From Planctomycetaceae bacterium (GTDB lineage Bacteria; Planctomycetota; Planctomycetia; Pirellulales; UBA1268), in NCBI GenBank assembly GCA_947453875.1, contig CANGIH010000009.1, positions 1 through 15,388 on the forward strand: a stretch of 15,388 bases of DNA. Reading direction: 5' to 3'. The position numbers and the translations under genes are program-made. Under the pieces are notes generated by a model. That model did not search any database. It was not told where the DNA came from and worked only from the letters and a program-made list of their open reading frames with translations. This document shows, one piece after another, positions 1 to 7,039 of the stretch (positions are counted from its first letter, which is position 1; the number at the start of each line of letters is the position of its first letter).

Positions 1-69
1 CGTCGCTCCCGCCAGAAGCGGCGGCCTGTCGATCCGACGAACTGTTCCCCGGTCTCGCTAAGGCTTGCC

Positions 70-636
70 ATGACGCCGCCGCTCACCATCCGCCGCGGGA
101 CGCTCGACGATGCCGAAGCCCTCGCCCTCCTTGCCACCCGGACGTTCCTCGAGACCTACCGGGACTTCGAGGAAGTGCAGGACAATGCCGATTACGTCGC
201 GGATCATTTCCAGGTGCCGGCCGTCGCCGCGCTCCTCGCCGATCCGCAGGCCACCACGCTCCTGGCGGCATCGGGCGCGGATCTCGCCGGCTACGCCGTC
301 CTCCGGGCCGGATCAACGCCCTCCTGCGTGACTGGCGAGAAGCCTCTCCAACTGGAACGCTTCTACCTCGCCGAGGCCGCGACCGGCCGGGGTGAGGGAA
401 CCCGGTTTCTCCGGGCCGTCCAGGCCGAGGCCCACACGCTCGGTGCCCTCACCGTCTGGCTCGGCGTCTACCACCGCAACGCCCGTGCCATTCGGTTTTA
501 CGAGTCCCGCGGCTTCCGCCAGATTGGCGAGCGCGACTTCCCCTTCGGTGGCAAGATCTTCGTCGATCCCGTCTACGCGATCGCGGTCGACGAGATCCGC
601 TTTCCGCAGCCCAACGGCCCATCGCGCGAATCGTGA
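70..636 (+). CDS. GNAT-family N-acetyltransferase, PaiA-like
   Basis: Predicted cytosolic acetyl-CoA-dependent N-acetyltransferase of 188 residues, a normal length for a single GNAT domain. The N-terminal half opens with IRRGTLDDAEALALLATRTF (7-26) and has ETYRDFEEVQDNADYVADHF (28-47), an arrangement reminiscent of PaiA-type polyamine acetyltransferases. Motif A is LERFYL followed by GRGEGTRFLRAV (107-118), the pyrophosphate-binding loop of the fold. Motif B is VYHRNARAIRFYESRGFRQI (133-152), the highly typical N-x-x-A-x-x-F-Y-x-x-x-G-F signature. The ATG is preceded by AAGG with a 6-base spacer. The next gene is convergent, so this one is either monocistronic or the last gene of a rightward operon beginning outside the window. 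The acceptor is not determined; polyamine or amino-group acetylation is only a similarity-based guess. Confidence 0.9.
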   Translation: MTPPLTIRRGTLDDAEALALLATRTFLETYRDFEEVQDNADYVADHFQVPAVAALLADPQATTLLAASGADLAGYAVLRAGSTPSCVTGEKPLQLERFYLAEAATGRGEGTRFLRAVQAEAHTLGALTVWLGVYHRNARAIRFYESRGFRQIGERDFPFGGKIFVDPVYAIAVDEIRFPQPNGPSRES

Positions 637-693
637 TCCGCGGGGGGGGCCAGCTTCGATCTCCCGAGCCAGCCGATGGGAGGGTTCACGGCT

Positions 694-712
694 GTGGCTT
701 GTGTGGAGCCAC
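694..712. terminator. Weak hairpin in convergent gap
   Basis: GTGGCT and AGCCAC form a 6-bp stem with a 7-base loop between the ends of the convergent acetyltransferase and nucleotidyltransferase genes. There is no T-run on either side, so this is at best a factor-dependent or bidirectional terminator. The rest of the 114-bp gap shows only a G8 tract at 642-649. Confidence 0.22.
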
Positions 713-750
713 CGAGCGTGGACGCGTGCGAAGCCAATCCCGACCGGGCG

Positions 751-1326
751 TCAGCCGGCGATCTCGTCGGTTTCGGCGAGGATGTGCGCAAGCAGGCTTT
801 CGAGGCCGAGCAGCCTGGCCAAGCGGTCGAGTTCGGAGCGGTCGACGGCCGTCATCTGCCGGATGATCTGCCGCAGGTCGCGCCGGCTCTTGTGGCTCCC
901 CTTCGACGCCCAGACGAGCTTGGAGGCCGCCGCGTCGGCCCGCGATGCCACCGGGAGCGGCATCCCTTCGAGGACTTCGATCACGGTGGAGCGATCGAGT
1001 TCGCCGGGAACCAACTCCCGGGGGTAGATGTCGACCTTGAGCGCTTCAGTCATGTCGAAGAGCTGAAACATCGACTTCTCGGCGATCGCTCGTCGAACCT
1101 GCTTGGGGTCGAGGAGAAACCCCGCCTCCGAAACTGCCGCGATGAAGGCATCGGCGGCCCGGGACAGCGGGACGTTGTCAACGACAACGTCGATGTCCTG
1201 AGTCATGCGCGGTTCGCCGTAGGCGACGCTCGTGATGCCGCCGGTGAGATGAAACCGCACGCCGTGGCGGCGGAGAATGGCCACGAGCCGTGTCAGCGTG
1301 TGGCGGAAAATGTCAGGAGGAAACAT
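751..1326 (-). CDS. Nucleotidyltransferase-fold protein (AbiEii/DUF6036-like)
   Basis: 191-residue protein with the minimal nucleotidyltransferase fold. TGG at 28-30 followed by S33 and YG at 36-37 forms the helix-capping glycine-serine motif. TQDIDVVVD (42-50) supplies the metal-binding D-x-D pair (D44, D46), and LKVDIYP supplies a plausible third carboxylate (D99). The C-terminal part has the pattern SRADAAASKLVWASKGSHKS (128-147) then RRDLRQI, seen in AbiEii-like and DUF6036-type proteins. The start chosen is the ATG at 1326; an in-frame ATG at 1365 would add 13 unlike residues and lengthen the overlap. It overlaps the upstream small gene by 14 bp, so translation is probably coupled. In related families the enzyme acts as a toxin that modifies tRNA or protein, or as an antitoxin partner. 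Which applies here is unknown, and a housekeeping role cannot be excluded. Confidence 0.8.
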   Translation of the reverse strand: MFPPDIFRHTLTRLVAILRRHGVRFHLTGGITSVAYGEPRMTQDIDVVVDNVPLSRAADAFIAAVSEAGFLLDPKQVRRAIAEKSMFQLFDMTEALKVDIYPRELVPGELDRSTVIEVLEGMPLPVASRADAAASKLVWASKGSHKSRRDLRQIIRQMTAVDRSELDRLARLLGLESLLAHILAETDEIAG

Positions 1327-1564
1327 CGTCGAGCATCTGCTGGATGAGTTTGCGGGAAACGGCATCGGAGCCGTACATCCGCATCGCCGTCTCCCACTTG
1401 AGTCTTTCGGCGGAGAGCGGCCCGCGGTCGGCGACGATCTCCCGTCCGATCAGATCCCGCGCCCACGCAAACATGGAAGCGGCCCGGGAAACGCGGACAT
1501 GCGGCGGAAGGGCATCCTGCGCCGCTTGGAATCTGGCTTCGAGTTCGCTCTGTTGCACGTCCAT
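1313..1564 (-). CDS. Small helical protein paired with nucleotidyltransferase
   Basis: 83-residue hypothetical protein, predicted mostly helical and charged, with no membrane segment or signal peptide. It starts MDVQQSELEARFQAAQDALP and ends SRKLIQQMLDDVSS. A central segment RLKWETAMRMYGSDAVSRKL (54-73) looks like the conserved core. I do not recognise a family. The ATG at 1564 is preferred because AGGA lies 8 bases upstream; ATGs at 1573 and 1645 would add N-terminal residues of basic, low-complexity composition. Its 3' end overlaps the nucleotidyltransferase gene by 14 bp. Small-gene-first order with overlapping stop and start is the layout of many toxin-antitoxin operons, so an antitoxin or partner role is inferred. 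It lacks the R-x(4-6)-H motif of HEPN toxins, so this is not a classical HEPN/MNT pair. Confidence 0.65.
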   Translation of the reverse strand: MDVQQSELEARFQAAQDALPPHVRVSRAASMFAWARDLIGREIVADRGPLSAERLKWETAMRMYGSDAVSRKLIQQMLDDVSS

Positions 1565-1672
1565 GCTCGGCATCCTAACAGGCCGTCGACGGAGGACCCC
1601 GCCTGCGGATCGGCAAGCTTTTTTCACCGGCAGCCGACAGGGCAAGCAAAGCTCCTGATGCGCGTCCGGAGC

Positions 1673-2968
1673 TCACGCCCCCGGGCGGGGAAACGAGAAG
1701 CGGTTCGTAGCCTCGTCGGTGAAGCGCACGCCGTAGCCCGGCATCTCCGGAGGCATGTAGCAGCCGGCCCGCATCACGACGGGCTCGTGGAGGTGCTCGT
1801 GGAGGTGGTCGGAATACTCGGCGACGCGGCCGTCGAGCGTGCCTGACACGCAGACGTAGTCGATCATGCTCAGGTGCTGGACATATTCACAGAGGCCGAC
1901 GCCACCGGCGTGGGGGCAGACGGGGATCGAAAACCGCGCGGCGAGCAACAGCACCGCCATCACTTCGTTGACCCCGCCGAGCCGGCAGCTGTCGAGCTGG
2001 CAGACCTGCAGCGCACCCGACTGCATGAACTGCTTGAACATGATCCGGTTGTGGCACATCTCCCCGGTGGCGACGCGGATCGGTGCAATCGCGCGGGCGA
2101 TCGCCAGGTGCCCGAGGATGTCGTCGGGGTGGGTCGGCTCCTCGACAAACCAGGGGTCGAACTTGGCAAGCGCCCCGATCCACTCGATCGCCTGCGGAAC
2201 GTCCCACACCTGATTGGCGTCGATCATCATCCGGGCTTCCGGCCCCATCTCGTCGCGGAGGACGCGGCAGCGGCGCAGGTCGTCCTCGAGATCGCGGCCG
2301 ACCTTGATCTTGAAGTGCGACCAGCCGCGGGCTTTCAAATCGCGGCACTTCTCCCGGAGGGCCTCGTCGCTGTAGCCGAGCCATCCGGCGGAGGTGGTGT
2401 AGCTGGGGTAGCCCGCGTCGACCAGGTGCGCGATCCGCTCCGGCTTGTGCGGCACCTGCGCGCGGAGCATCTCAAGGGCTGCTCCCGGCGTCAGCGCGTC
2501 GGCGAGGTAGCGGAAGTCGACCGAGGCGACGAACTCCTCCGGTGACATCTCGCACACCAGCCGCCACACCGGCTTGCCGCGGACGCGGGCCCACAGATCC
2601 CAGACGGCGTTGATCACCGCCGCCGCCGCCAGATGGATCACCCCCTTCTCCGGGCCGACCCAGCGGAGCTGTGAATCGGCCGTCAGCCGGCGGGAGAGAT
2701 CGACCGGCCGACGCATGAGGGCCTCGAGCGGCTGGCCGACGAGGAGGCTGGCCAGCGAATGGATCGCAGCGACACAGAGCTCGTTGCCGCGGCCGATCGT
2801 GAACGTCATCCCGTGGCCGGACATCGCCGCGGCGTTCGTCCGCAGAATGACGTACGCCGCCGAGTAGTCCGGGTCGGGGTTCATCGCGTCCGAGCCGTCG
2901 AGATGCGCCGACGTGGGGAAGCGCAGGTCGTGGGTCTCGAAGCCGGTGATCGTGATCGGTGCGGGCAT
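1673..2968 (-). CDS. fucD: L-fuconate dehydratase (enolase superfamily)
   Basis: 431-residue enzyme of the mandelate racemase subgroup of the enolase superfamily. It dehydrates L-fuconate to 2-keto-3-deoxy-L-fuconate in the non-phosphorylated L-fucose pathway. The whole sequence aligns by eye with bacterial FucD and human ENOSF1: N-terminal VRFPTS-like region, DYSAAYVILRT (34-44), QLRWVGPEKGV (100-110). Catalytic residues are all in place: K220 and K222 in FKIKVG, metal ligands D250 (MMIDAN), E276 (FVEEP) and E303 (TGEMCHNR), the D326/H353 dyad (QLDSCRLG, CPHAGGVGL), and E384 (AEYSDHLHEH). The ATG is only 6 bp after the nrnA stop, so the two are cotranscribed and probably coupled. No other fucose-catabolism gene lies in the window, which makes the location unusual. 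Specificity for L-fuconate over related acid sugars is inferred from overall similarity. Confidence 0.95.
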   Translation of the reverse strand: MPAPITITGFETHDLRFPTSAHLDGSDAMNPDPDYSAAYVILRTNAAAMSGHGMTFTIGRGNELCVAAIHSLASLLVGQPLEALMRRPVDLSRRLTADSQLRWVGPEKGVIHLAAAAVINAVWDLWARVRGKPVWRLVCEMSPEEFVASVDFRYLADALTPGAALEMLRAQVPHKPERIAHLVDAGYPSYTTSAGWLGYSDEALREKCRDLKARGWSHFKIKVGRDLEDDLRRCRVLRDEMGPEARMMIDANQVWDVPQAIEWIGALAKFDPWFVEEPTHPDDILGHLAIARAIAPIRVATGEMCHNRIMFKQFMQSGALQVCQLDSCRLGGVNEVMAVLLLAARFSIPVCPHAGGVGLCEYVQHLSMIDYVCVSGTLDGRVAEYSDHLHEHLHEPVVMRAGCYMPPEMPGYGVRFTDEATNRFSFPRPGA

Positions 2969-2974
2969 GGCGGT

Positions 2975-3973
2975 CTAGCCCGCTGCCCAGGCGGCGTCGA
3001 CCGCGGCGGTGACCTTCGAGAAAGCCTCGTCGAAGGGGCCGGGGAGGATCGCGCCGGCCGCTGCCTTGTGGCCGCCGCCGTTGAACGTGGCGGCGAGGAG
3101 ATTGCAGTCGACCTTGCCCCGGCTGCGGAAGCTCACCTTCACCCGGGCGTCGGGCTGCTCGATGAGGATCACGGCGACTTCCGTCCCCTTCACCGCGAGC
3201 GTGAGGTTGACGAGATCCTCGGTGTCGCTCGGGAGGGCGTTGACTTCCTTGATGTCCGACTGGCGGACGGTGGAGTAGATCACCTTGCCGTCGTGGGCCG
3301 GCTTCGCCCCACTGAGCGTCCGCCCGACGAGATGGATCCGGGCGAGCGAATCCTGCTCAAAGAGCTCCCTGTAGACCGCCGGGGGGCTCGCGCCCGCGTC
3401 GACGAGCCGCCCCGCCACGCGGAAGGTCTCGGCCGAGGTCGAGGGGAAGCGGAAGCCGCCGGTGTCGGTCGAGAGTCCGGCGTAGAGCGGCGTGGCGATC
3501 CGCTCGGTGAGCGGCACTTTCAGCCGCAGCGCCACCTCGCTGATGATCCGGGCGGTCGCCTCGGCGGTGGTGTCCTTGAACCAGCGGTCGGAGAGATCGT
3601 CTTCGCTGACGTGATGATCGATGACGAGGACCTTGGCCCGCATCTCCTTGGCGACATCGGCCATCGCCCCGAGCTGCGCCCAGGCGCTCGTGTCGACGAT
3701 GATGAAGAGATCGCGATCGGCAAGATCGGCCTTCTTGACGCCGGTCTGGAGCGATTCGATGCGCCGGTCGGGGTCGATCCAGGCGAGCGTCGGCGGGGTC
3801 GCCTGGGCGTTGACGATGCGGACATCCTTGCCGATCGCCTCGAGGATCCCGAGCATGCCGAGCTCGCTGCCGAGCGCGTCGCAGTCGGGGCGGACATGGC
3901 TGGTCAGCACCACCTTCTGGCAGTTCCGCAACACCTCCACCAGCGCTGCCCAGTCGAGACGTGTCGATGCCAT
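2975..3973 (-). CDS. nrnA: DHH/DHHA1 phosphoesterase, NrnA-like
   Basis: 332-residue cytosolic phosphoesterase of the DHH/DHHA1 family, close in length to Bacillus NrnA. NrnA degrades short oligoribonucleotides and hydrolyses pAp to AMP with Mn2+. Visible motifs: SHVRPDCDALGSELG (25-39, with H26, D30 and D32), IVDTSAWAQLG (92-102, D94), VIDHHVSEDD (117-126, the DHH triad), LSTDTGGFRF (167-176, D170), and the DHHA1 motif FNGGGHKAAAGA (297-308). All metal and substrate motifs are intact. The start is placed at the ATG at 3973 (MASTRLDW). Extension to an in-frame ATG at 4153 would overlap ribF by 140 bp and add proline/serine-rich sequence unlike the family. It lies 40 bp after ribF and 6 bp before fucD, the centre of a leftward operon. 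ribF/nrnA proximity is also seen in many infB-rbfA-truB clusters. Confidence 0.93.
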   Translation of the reverse strand: MASTRLDWAALVEVLRNCQKVVLTSHVRPDCDALGSELGMLGILEAIGKDVRIVNAQATPPTLAWIDPDRRIESLQTGVKKADLADRDLFIIVDTSAWAQLGAMADVAKEMRAKVLVIDHHVSEDDLSDRWFKDTTAEATARIISEVALRLKVPLTERIATPLYAGLSTDTGGFRFPSTSAETFRVAGRLVDAGASPPAVYRELFEQDSLARIHLVGRTLSGAKPAHDGKVIYSTVRQSDIKEVNALPSDTEDLVNLTLAVKGTEVAVILIEQPDARVKVSFRSRGKVDCNLLAATFNGGGHKAAAGAILPGPFDEAFSKVTAAVDAAWAAG

Positions 3974-4013
3974 GGAAGCCCCGTGAGGTGGAAGGAAGTA
4001 CGAACGTGGCCGG

Positions 4014-5015
4014 TCAGCTACCGGGGCCACTGGAAGAGGATGCAATGCCAGCAGCGACGGCGCCGGCCCGGGCGACGTCGGTCGCCAGCTGCGCCTTGAG
4101 GTCGTCGAGGGATTCGAAGCGGCGAGTGTCACGGAGCCGCGTGAGGAAGTCAACGTCGAGCCGCTGGCCGTAGAGGTCGCCGTCGAAGCCGATCAGGTGC
4201 ACCTCGACCGTCACGCCGGTGGCACCGAACGAGACATTCGGGCCGACATGGATCGCGGCCGGGTACGGTGAACATGGCCCCCCCGCTGCCCCGGCTGTCG
4301 CGGTGGAAGGATGGGCGAGACCGGCATAGACCCCGGCGGCCGGGAGCAGCGTGGGGATCGCTTCGAGATTCGCCGTGGGGAAGCCGAGCGTCCGCCCGCG
4401 GGCTTGCCCATGCACGACAAGCCCCTCGAGCCGGTACGGGGCGGTGAGCAGCGTTTTGGCCCCCGCGAGGTCGCCTGCAGCCACTCGCTCACGGATCCGC
4501 GAGCTCGACACCGCCTCATCGCCGTGGGTGATCGGCGACACCGCCGCCACCTCGACGCCGTCGGCGGCCCCCAGCGCCGCCAGCATGGCCATGTCCCCTT
4601 GGCGCCCAGCTCCGAAACGGAAATCGGGGCCTTCGACGATCGCCGCCGCCCGCACCTCCTCGCGCAGGATCCGCCTGTAAAACGATTCCGCAGAGAGGGC
4701 CAGGAGGGCCCCATCGACCGGCTGGACCATCACCGCATCGACACCGAGCCCGAGGAGGAGTTCGGCACGCCGCTCGGGCGTGGTGAGGAGGGGCGGTGCC
4801 GAGTCGGGGCGGAGAATCCGCGCAGGGTGGGGATCGAACGTGAACGCCACCGTCGGCAGACCGAGCCGCCGGCCGGAATCGAGCAGGCGCGAGACGATCG
4901 CGGCGTGGCCGAGATGGACGCCGTCGAAGTTCCCCACCGTCACCGCGCAGCGTGCGCCGCCCGGTTGCCAACGGGGGCCGGCAGCGAGGAGACGCGGGGC
5001 GGGGACGTGCGGCAA
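4014..5015 (-). CDS. ribF: Bifunctional riboflavin kinase/FAD synthetase
   Basis: Makes FMN from riboflavin and ATP, then FAD from FMN and ATP. The N-terminal adenylyltransferase domain shows VGNFDGVHLGH (27-37), FTFDPHPARIL (58-68), GPDFRFGAGRQGD (129-141) and SSSRIRERV (170-178). The C-terminal flavokinase domain shows GRTLGFPTANLEAIP (207-221), GVYAG (228-232), AIHVGPNVSFG (254-264), and EVHLIGFDGDLYGQ (271-284) with the probable catalytic Glu271, then FESLDDLKAQLATDV near the end. There is no ATG just ahead of the conserved block. The first in-frame ATG is at 5195, far upstream. I chose TTG at 5015 (333 residues); TTG at 5084 (356 residues) is possible, but it abuts the best promoter candidate. 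The start is therefore uncertain while the product is not. The alanine/serine-rich last 18 residues look disordered. First gene of the leftward operon. Confidence 0.93.
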   Translation of the reverse strand: MPHVPAPRLLAAGPRWQPGGARCAVTVGNFDGVHLGHAAIVSRLLDSGRRLGLPTVAFTFDPHPARILRPDSAPPLLTTPERRAELLLGLGVDAVMVQPVDGALLALSAESFYRRILREEVRAAAIVEGPDFRFGAGRQGDMAMLAALGAADGVEVAAVSPITHGDEAVSSSRIRERVAAGDLAGAKTLLTAPYRLEGLVVHGQARGRTLGFPTANLEAIPTLLPAAGVYAGLAHPSTATAGAAGGPCSPYPAAIHVGPNVSFGATGVTVEVHLIGFDGDLYGQRLDVDFLTRLRDTRRFESLDDLKAQLATDVARAGAVAAGIASSSSGPGS

Positions 5016-5083
5016 GGGAGGGAGGAATGTCGTGGGATCGCGGCAGGCGGGACGACGGCAGCCCCGCGGGGAAGGACGACTCA

Positions 5084-5110
5084 AGTCTAGCCTACAACGG
5101 TTTCTTCCAA
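5084..5110 (-). promoter_or_regulatory. Candidate ribF promoter
   Basis: On the minus strand TTGGAA (5110-5105) is followed after 15 bp by TAGACT (5089-5084), a plausible but short-spaced sigma-70 match in the 185-bp gap shared with the divergent ppx gene. It would give a leader of about 60 bases ahead of the TTG at 5015. On the plus strand TATCAT (5135-5140) could be the -10 box for ppx, but I see no good -35 partner. Both are weak calls. Confidence 0.28.
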
Positions 5111-5200
5111 GGGCATCCCCCTCCGCCCTGACGGTATCATGCAGTTCTGCTTCGCAATGCGGCCGGCCCCCCACCCGGACACCACGGACCAGCATCACCG

Positions 5201-6841
5201 ATGACGGACGACAAGCAGATCTTCCTCTCGCCCGAATTGACCAGCCGTCTAGCGGCGATCGACATCGGCTCCAACAGCGTGCGGATGCTCGTCGCCGAGG
5301 CGCTGCGTGGCGGCACCTACCGGATCCTCGACGAGGAACGGGAGCCGACACGGCTCGGTCGGAGCGTCGCCACGGGCCTCCTCGATGACGACTCGATGGC
5401 CCGGACTGTTTCTGCACTCGGGAGCTTCCGGCAGATCGCCGCCGGCTACCAGGTGGCGAGCCTGCGGACGATCGCCACCTGTGCCGTTCGCGAGGCCCGC
5501 AACGGCCCCGATTTCTGCCGCCGCGTCCGGGAAGAGGTGGGCATCGAGATCGAGGTCATCAGCTCGGAGCGCGAGGCGCGGCTTGCCTTCTCGAGCGTCC
5601 AGCATGCGATCGATCTCACCGGCCGCAACGTCGTCGTCGCCGACATCGGCGGCGGCAGCACGGAGATCGTCTTCGCCACCGGCAACCTCATCGAGGCGAT
5701 CTACCCGACATCGCTCGGTGCGGTCCGGCTGACGGAGCAGTTCGGCAGCGGTGATCCCCCCGAGGCGGCGAAATATCTCGCGCTCGAGGAACTGGTCGCC
5801 TCGACGCTCAAGAAGAAGACCGAGCGGCCGCTGTTCGCTCCTCACTTCCTCGTCGGCTCCGGCGGCACATTCACGACCGTCGCCGAACTCGTCATGGCCT
5901 CCAAGGGGGAGACCGACCTGCCGGTCGCGGGCTACCGAGTATCGCACGCCGAGGTTCGCCACCTGCTCGACCGGCTGCGGAAGCTCCCGGTGCGGGCGCG
6001 GCGCAACATCCCGGGAATGACCCCCGACCGGGCCGACATCATCGTCGCCGGGCTGACGATCATCGACGGCCTGCTCAAGCGATTCCGCGTCAACACCCTC
6101 GTCGTCCACACCCGTGGCGTCCGCGACGGGCTGGTACGGGAGATGATCGATGACGTCCTCGGTTCCAGCGTCGTCGCGGGAGACAACGCGGCGCTCCGCG
6201 AGGTGGCGATCGAGCGGCTCGCTTCCGCTTGTTCCGGCGAGGTTGAGCATGGAAGGGCCGTCGCCTCGCTCGCCGGACGGATCTGGGAACAGCTCTGCGG
6301 CCCTCTGGAGCTTGACCCCGCCGACCGAATTCTCCTCGAATGCGCCGCCCGGCTCCAGGATGTCGGCTATGTCATCAACTACGACCAGCATCACAAGCAC
6401 AGCTACCACCTCATCCGCAACAGCCGCCTTCCCGGCATCCGGGCCCACGACCTCGAACTGATCGCCAACGTCGCCCGCTACCATCGCGGGGCCCATCCCA
6501 AGAAGAAGCATGAGAACCTCGCCAGCCTCTCACCGGCCGAACAGATCCGGGTCGGCAGCATGGCTGCCGTCCTCCGCCTCGCCGGCGGGCTCGATCGGAG
6601 CCGGTCGCAGCAGGTCCGCGATGTGCTTGTCCATGTCGGCGGCGGCAGCGTGACGATCGAGGCGGTCTCGGACCAGGACCCGCAGGTCGACATCTGGGGG
6701 GCGGAGCGGCGCACCGACCTGTTCGAGAAGGTATTCGAACGACCGGTGAAGTTCCGCTGGTCGGGACGGGGCCGGGCCGGCGAACATGCGCGGCTCGATA
6801 TCGCAGCCGCCCCCGGTGATGCACAAACCGGCACCGTCTGA
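5201..6841 (+). CDS. ppx: Exopolyphosphatase, Ppx/GppA family
   Basis: 546-residue cytosolic phosphatase that removes terminal phosphate from polyphosphate and/or converts pppGpp to ppGpp. The two actin-like lobes carry AAIDIGSNSVRMLVAE (18-33), the phosphate-binding segment VADIGGGSTEIVFA (146-159), SSEREARLAF (121-130) with the catalytic glutamate E123 or E125, and VGSGGTFTTVAEL (218-230). The C-terminal HD-like domain (about 345-470) has AARLQDVGYVINYDQHHKHS (382-401) and IANVARYHRGAHPKKKH (421-437). In this domain the histidine of the usual L-H-D/E-x-G motif is Gln386, while the downstream HHKHS cluster is intact. The ATG is the first suitable start after the divergent ribF region and has no strong Shine-Dalgarno. 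It is followed by a strong hairpin 21 bp after the stop, suggesting it ends its own transcript. Ppx versus GppA activity cannot be told from sequence. Confidence 0.92.
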   Translation: MTDDKQIFLSPELTSRLAAIDIGSNSVRMLVAEALRGGTYRILDEEREPTRLGRSVATGLLDDDSMARTVSALGSFRQIAAGYQVASLRTIATCAVREARNGPDFCRRVREEVGIEIEVISSEREARLAFSSVQHAIDLTGRNVVVADIGGGSTEIVFATGNLIEAIYPTSLGAVRLTEQFGSGDPPEAAKYLALEELVASTLKKKTERPLFAPHFLVGSGGTFTTVAELVMASKGETDLPVAGYRVSHAEVRHLLDRLRKLPVRARRNIPGMTPDRADIIVAGLTIIDGLLKRFRVNTLVVHTRGVRDGLVREMIDDVLGSSVVAGDNAALREVAIERLASACSGEVEHGRAVASLAGRIWEQLCGPLELDPADRILLECAARLQDVGYVINYDQHHKHSYHLIRNSRLPGIRAHDLELIANVARYHRGAHPKKKHENLASLSPAEQIRVGSMAAVLRLAGGLDRSRSQQVRDVLVHVGGGSVTIEAVSDQDPQVDIWGAERRTDLFEKVFERPVKFRWSGRGRAGEHARLDIAAAPGDAQTGTV

Positions 6842-6861
6842 CGCTGGTGCCACGCCGTGGC

Positions 6862-6894
6862 GCGGCAGACGGATGGCGTTCCATCCGCTGCCGC
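6862..6894. terminator. Strong 14-bp hairpin after ppx
   Basis: GCGGCAG-A-CGGATGG pairs with CCATCCG-CTGCCGC around a CGTT loop: 14 uninterrupted pairs apart from one bulged A at 6869. It lies 21 bp after the ppx stop. It is preceded immediately by a GCCAC-gcc-GTGGC hairpin (6849-6861). There is no T-run on either strand, so if it terminates transcription it is not a canonical intrinsic terminator. A 3'-end stabiliser or an RNA element is equally possible. Confidence 0.55.
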
Positions 6895-6938
6895 AGGCAT
6901 CGTCGGTGCCACAGATACCTCCGCGCCAGCCCCGCGAA

Positions 6939-6957
6939 TCGGCATCTCCGGTGCCGA
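6939..6957. repeat. Additional hairpin between ppx and secreted protein
   Basis: TCGGCA (6939-6944) pairs with TGCCGA (6952-6957) around a 7-base loop. Its core GGCATCTCCGGTGCC closely resembles GGCATCGTCGGTGCC at 6897-6911, so the gap 6842-7039 contains two near-copies of a short stem-forming unit downstream of the main hairpin. Confidence 0.4.
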
Positions 6958-7039
6958 GCCGGTTTCATCGAAGCAGGACGCGCGGCGGGGCCGATCCATG
7001 CGGAGGGAGCGACGCCTCCCCCCTGCCCCGGAGTCGCCG

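Noticed and set aside
1..61. Possible C-terminal end of an upstream gene (frame 2, TAA at 59-61)
   Set aside because: Only 19 codons are visible, all low-complexity and basic; nothing supports a call.
642..649. G8 tract just after the acetyltransferase stop
   Set aside because: It lies in the convergent gap, outside any conserved coding sequence, so there is no sign of a frameshift there.
2759..4099. 446-codon plus-strand frame opposite nrnA and fucD
   Set aside because: It spans two well-supported minus-strand genes and their junction, with composition typical of an antisense shadow.
3974..4153. N-terminal extension of nrnA to ATG 4153
   Set aside because: It would overlap ribF by 140 bp and add 60 proline/serine/arginine residues absent from the DHH family.
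5249..6511. 420-codon minus-strand frame opposite ppx
   Set aside because: Antisense shadow of clear Ppx/GppA motifs; aspartate/glycine-rich without structure.
6857..7039. 61-codon N-terminal extension of the secreted protein
   Set aside because: It would bury the signal peptide, run through the strong hairpin and ignore the well-spaced GGAG at the 7040 start.
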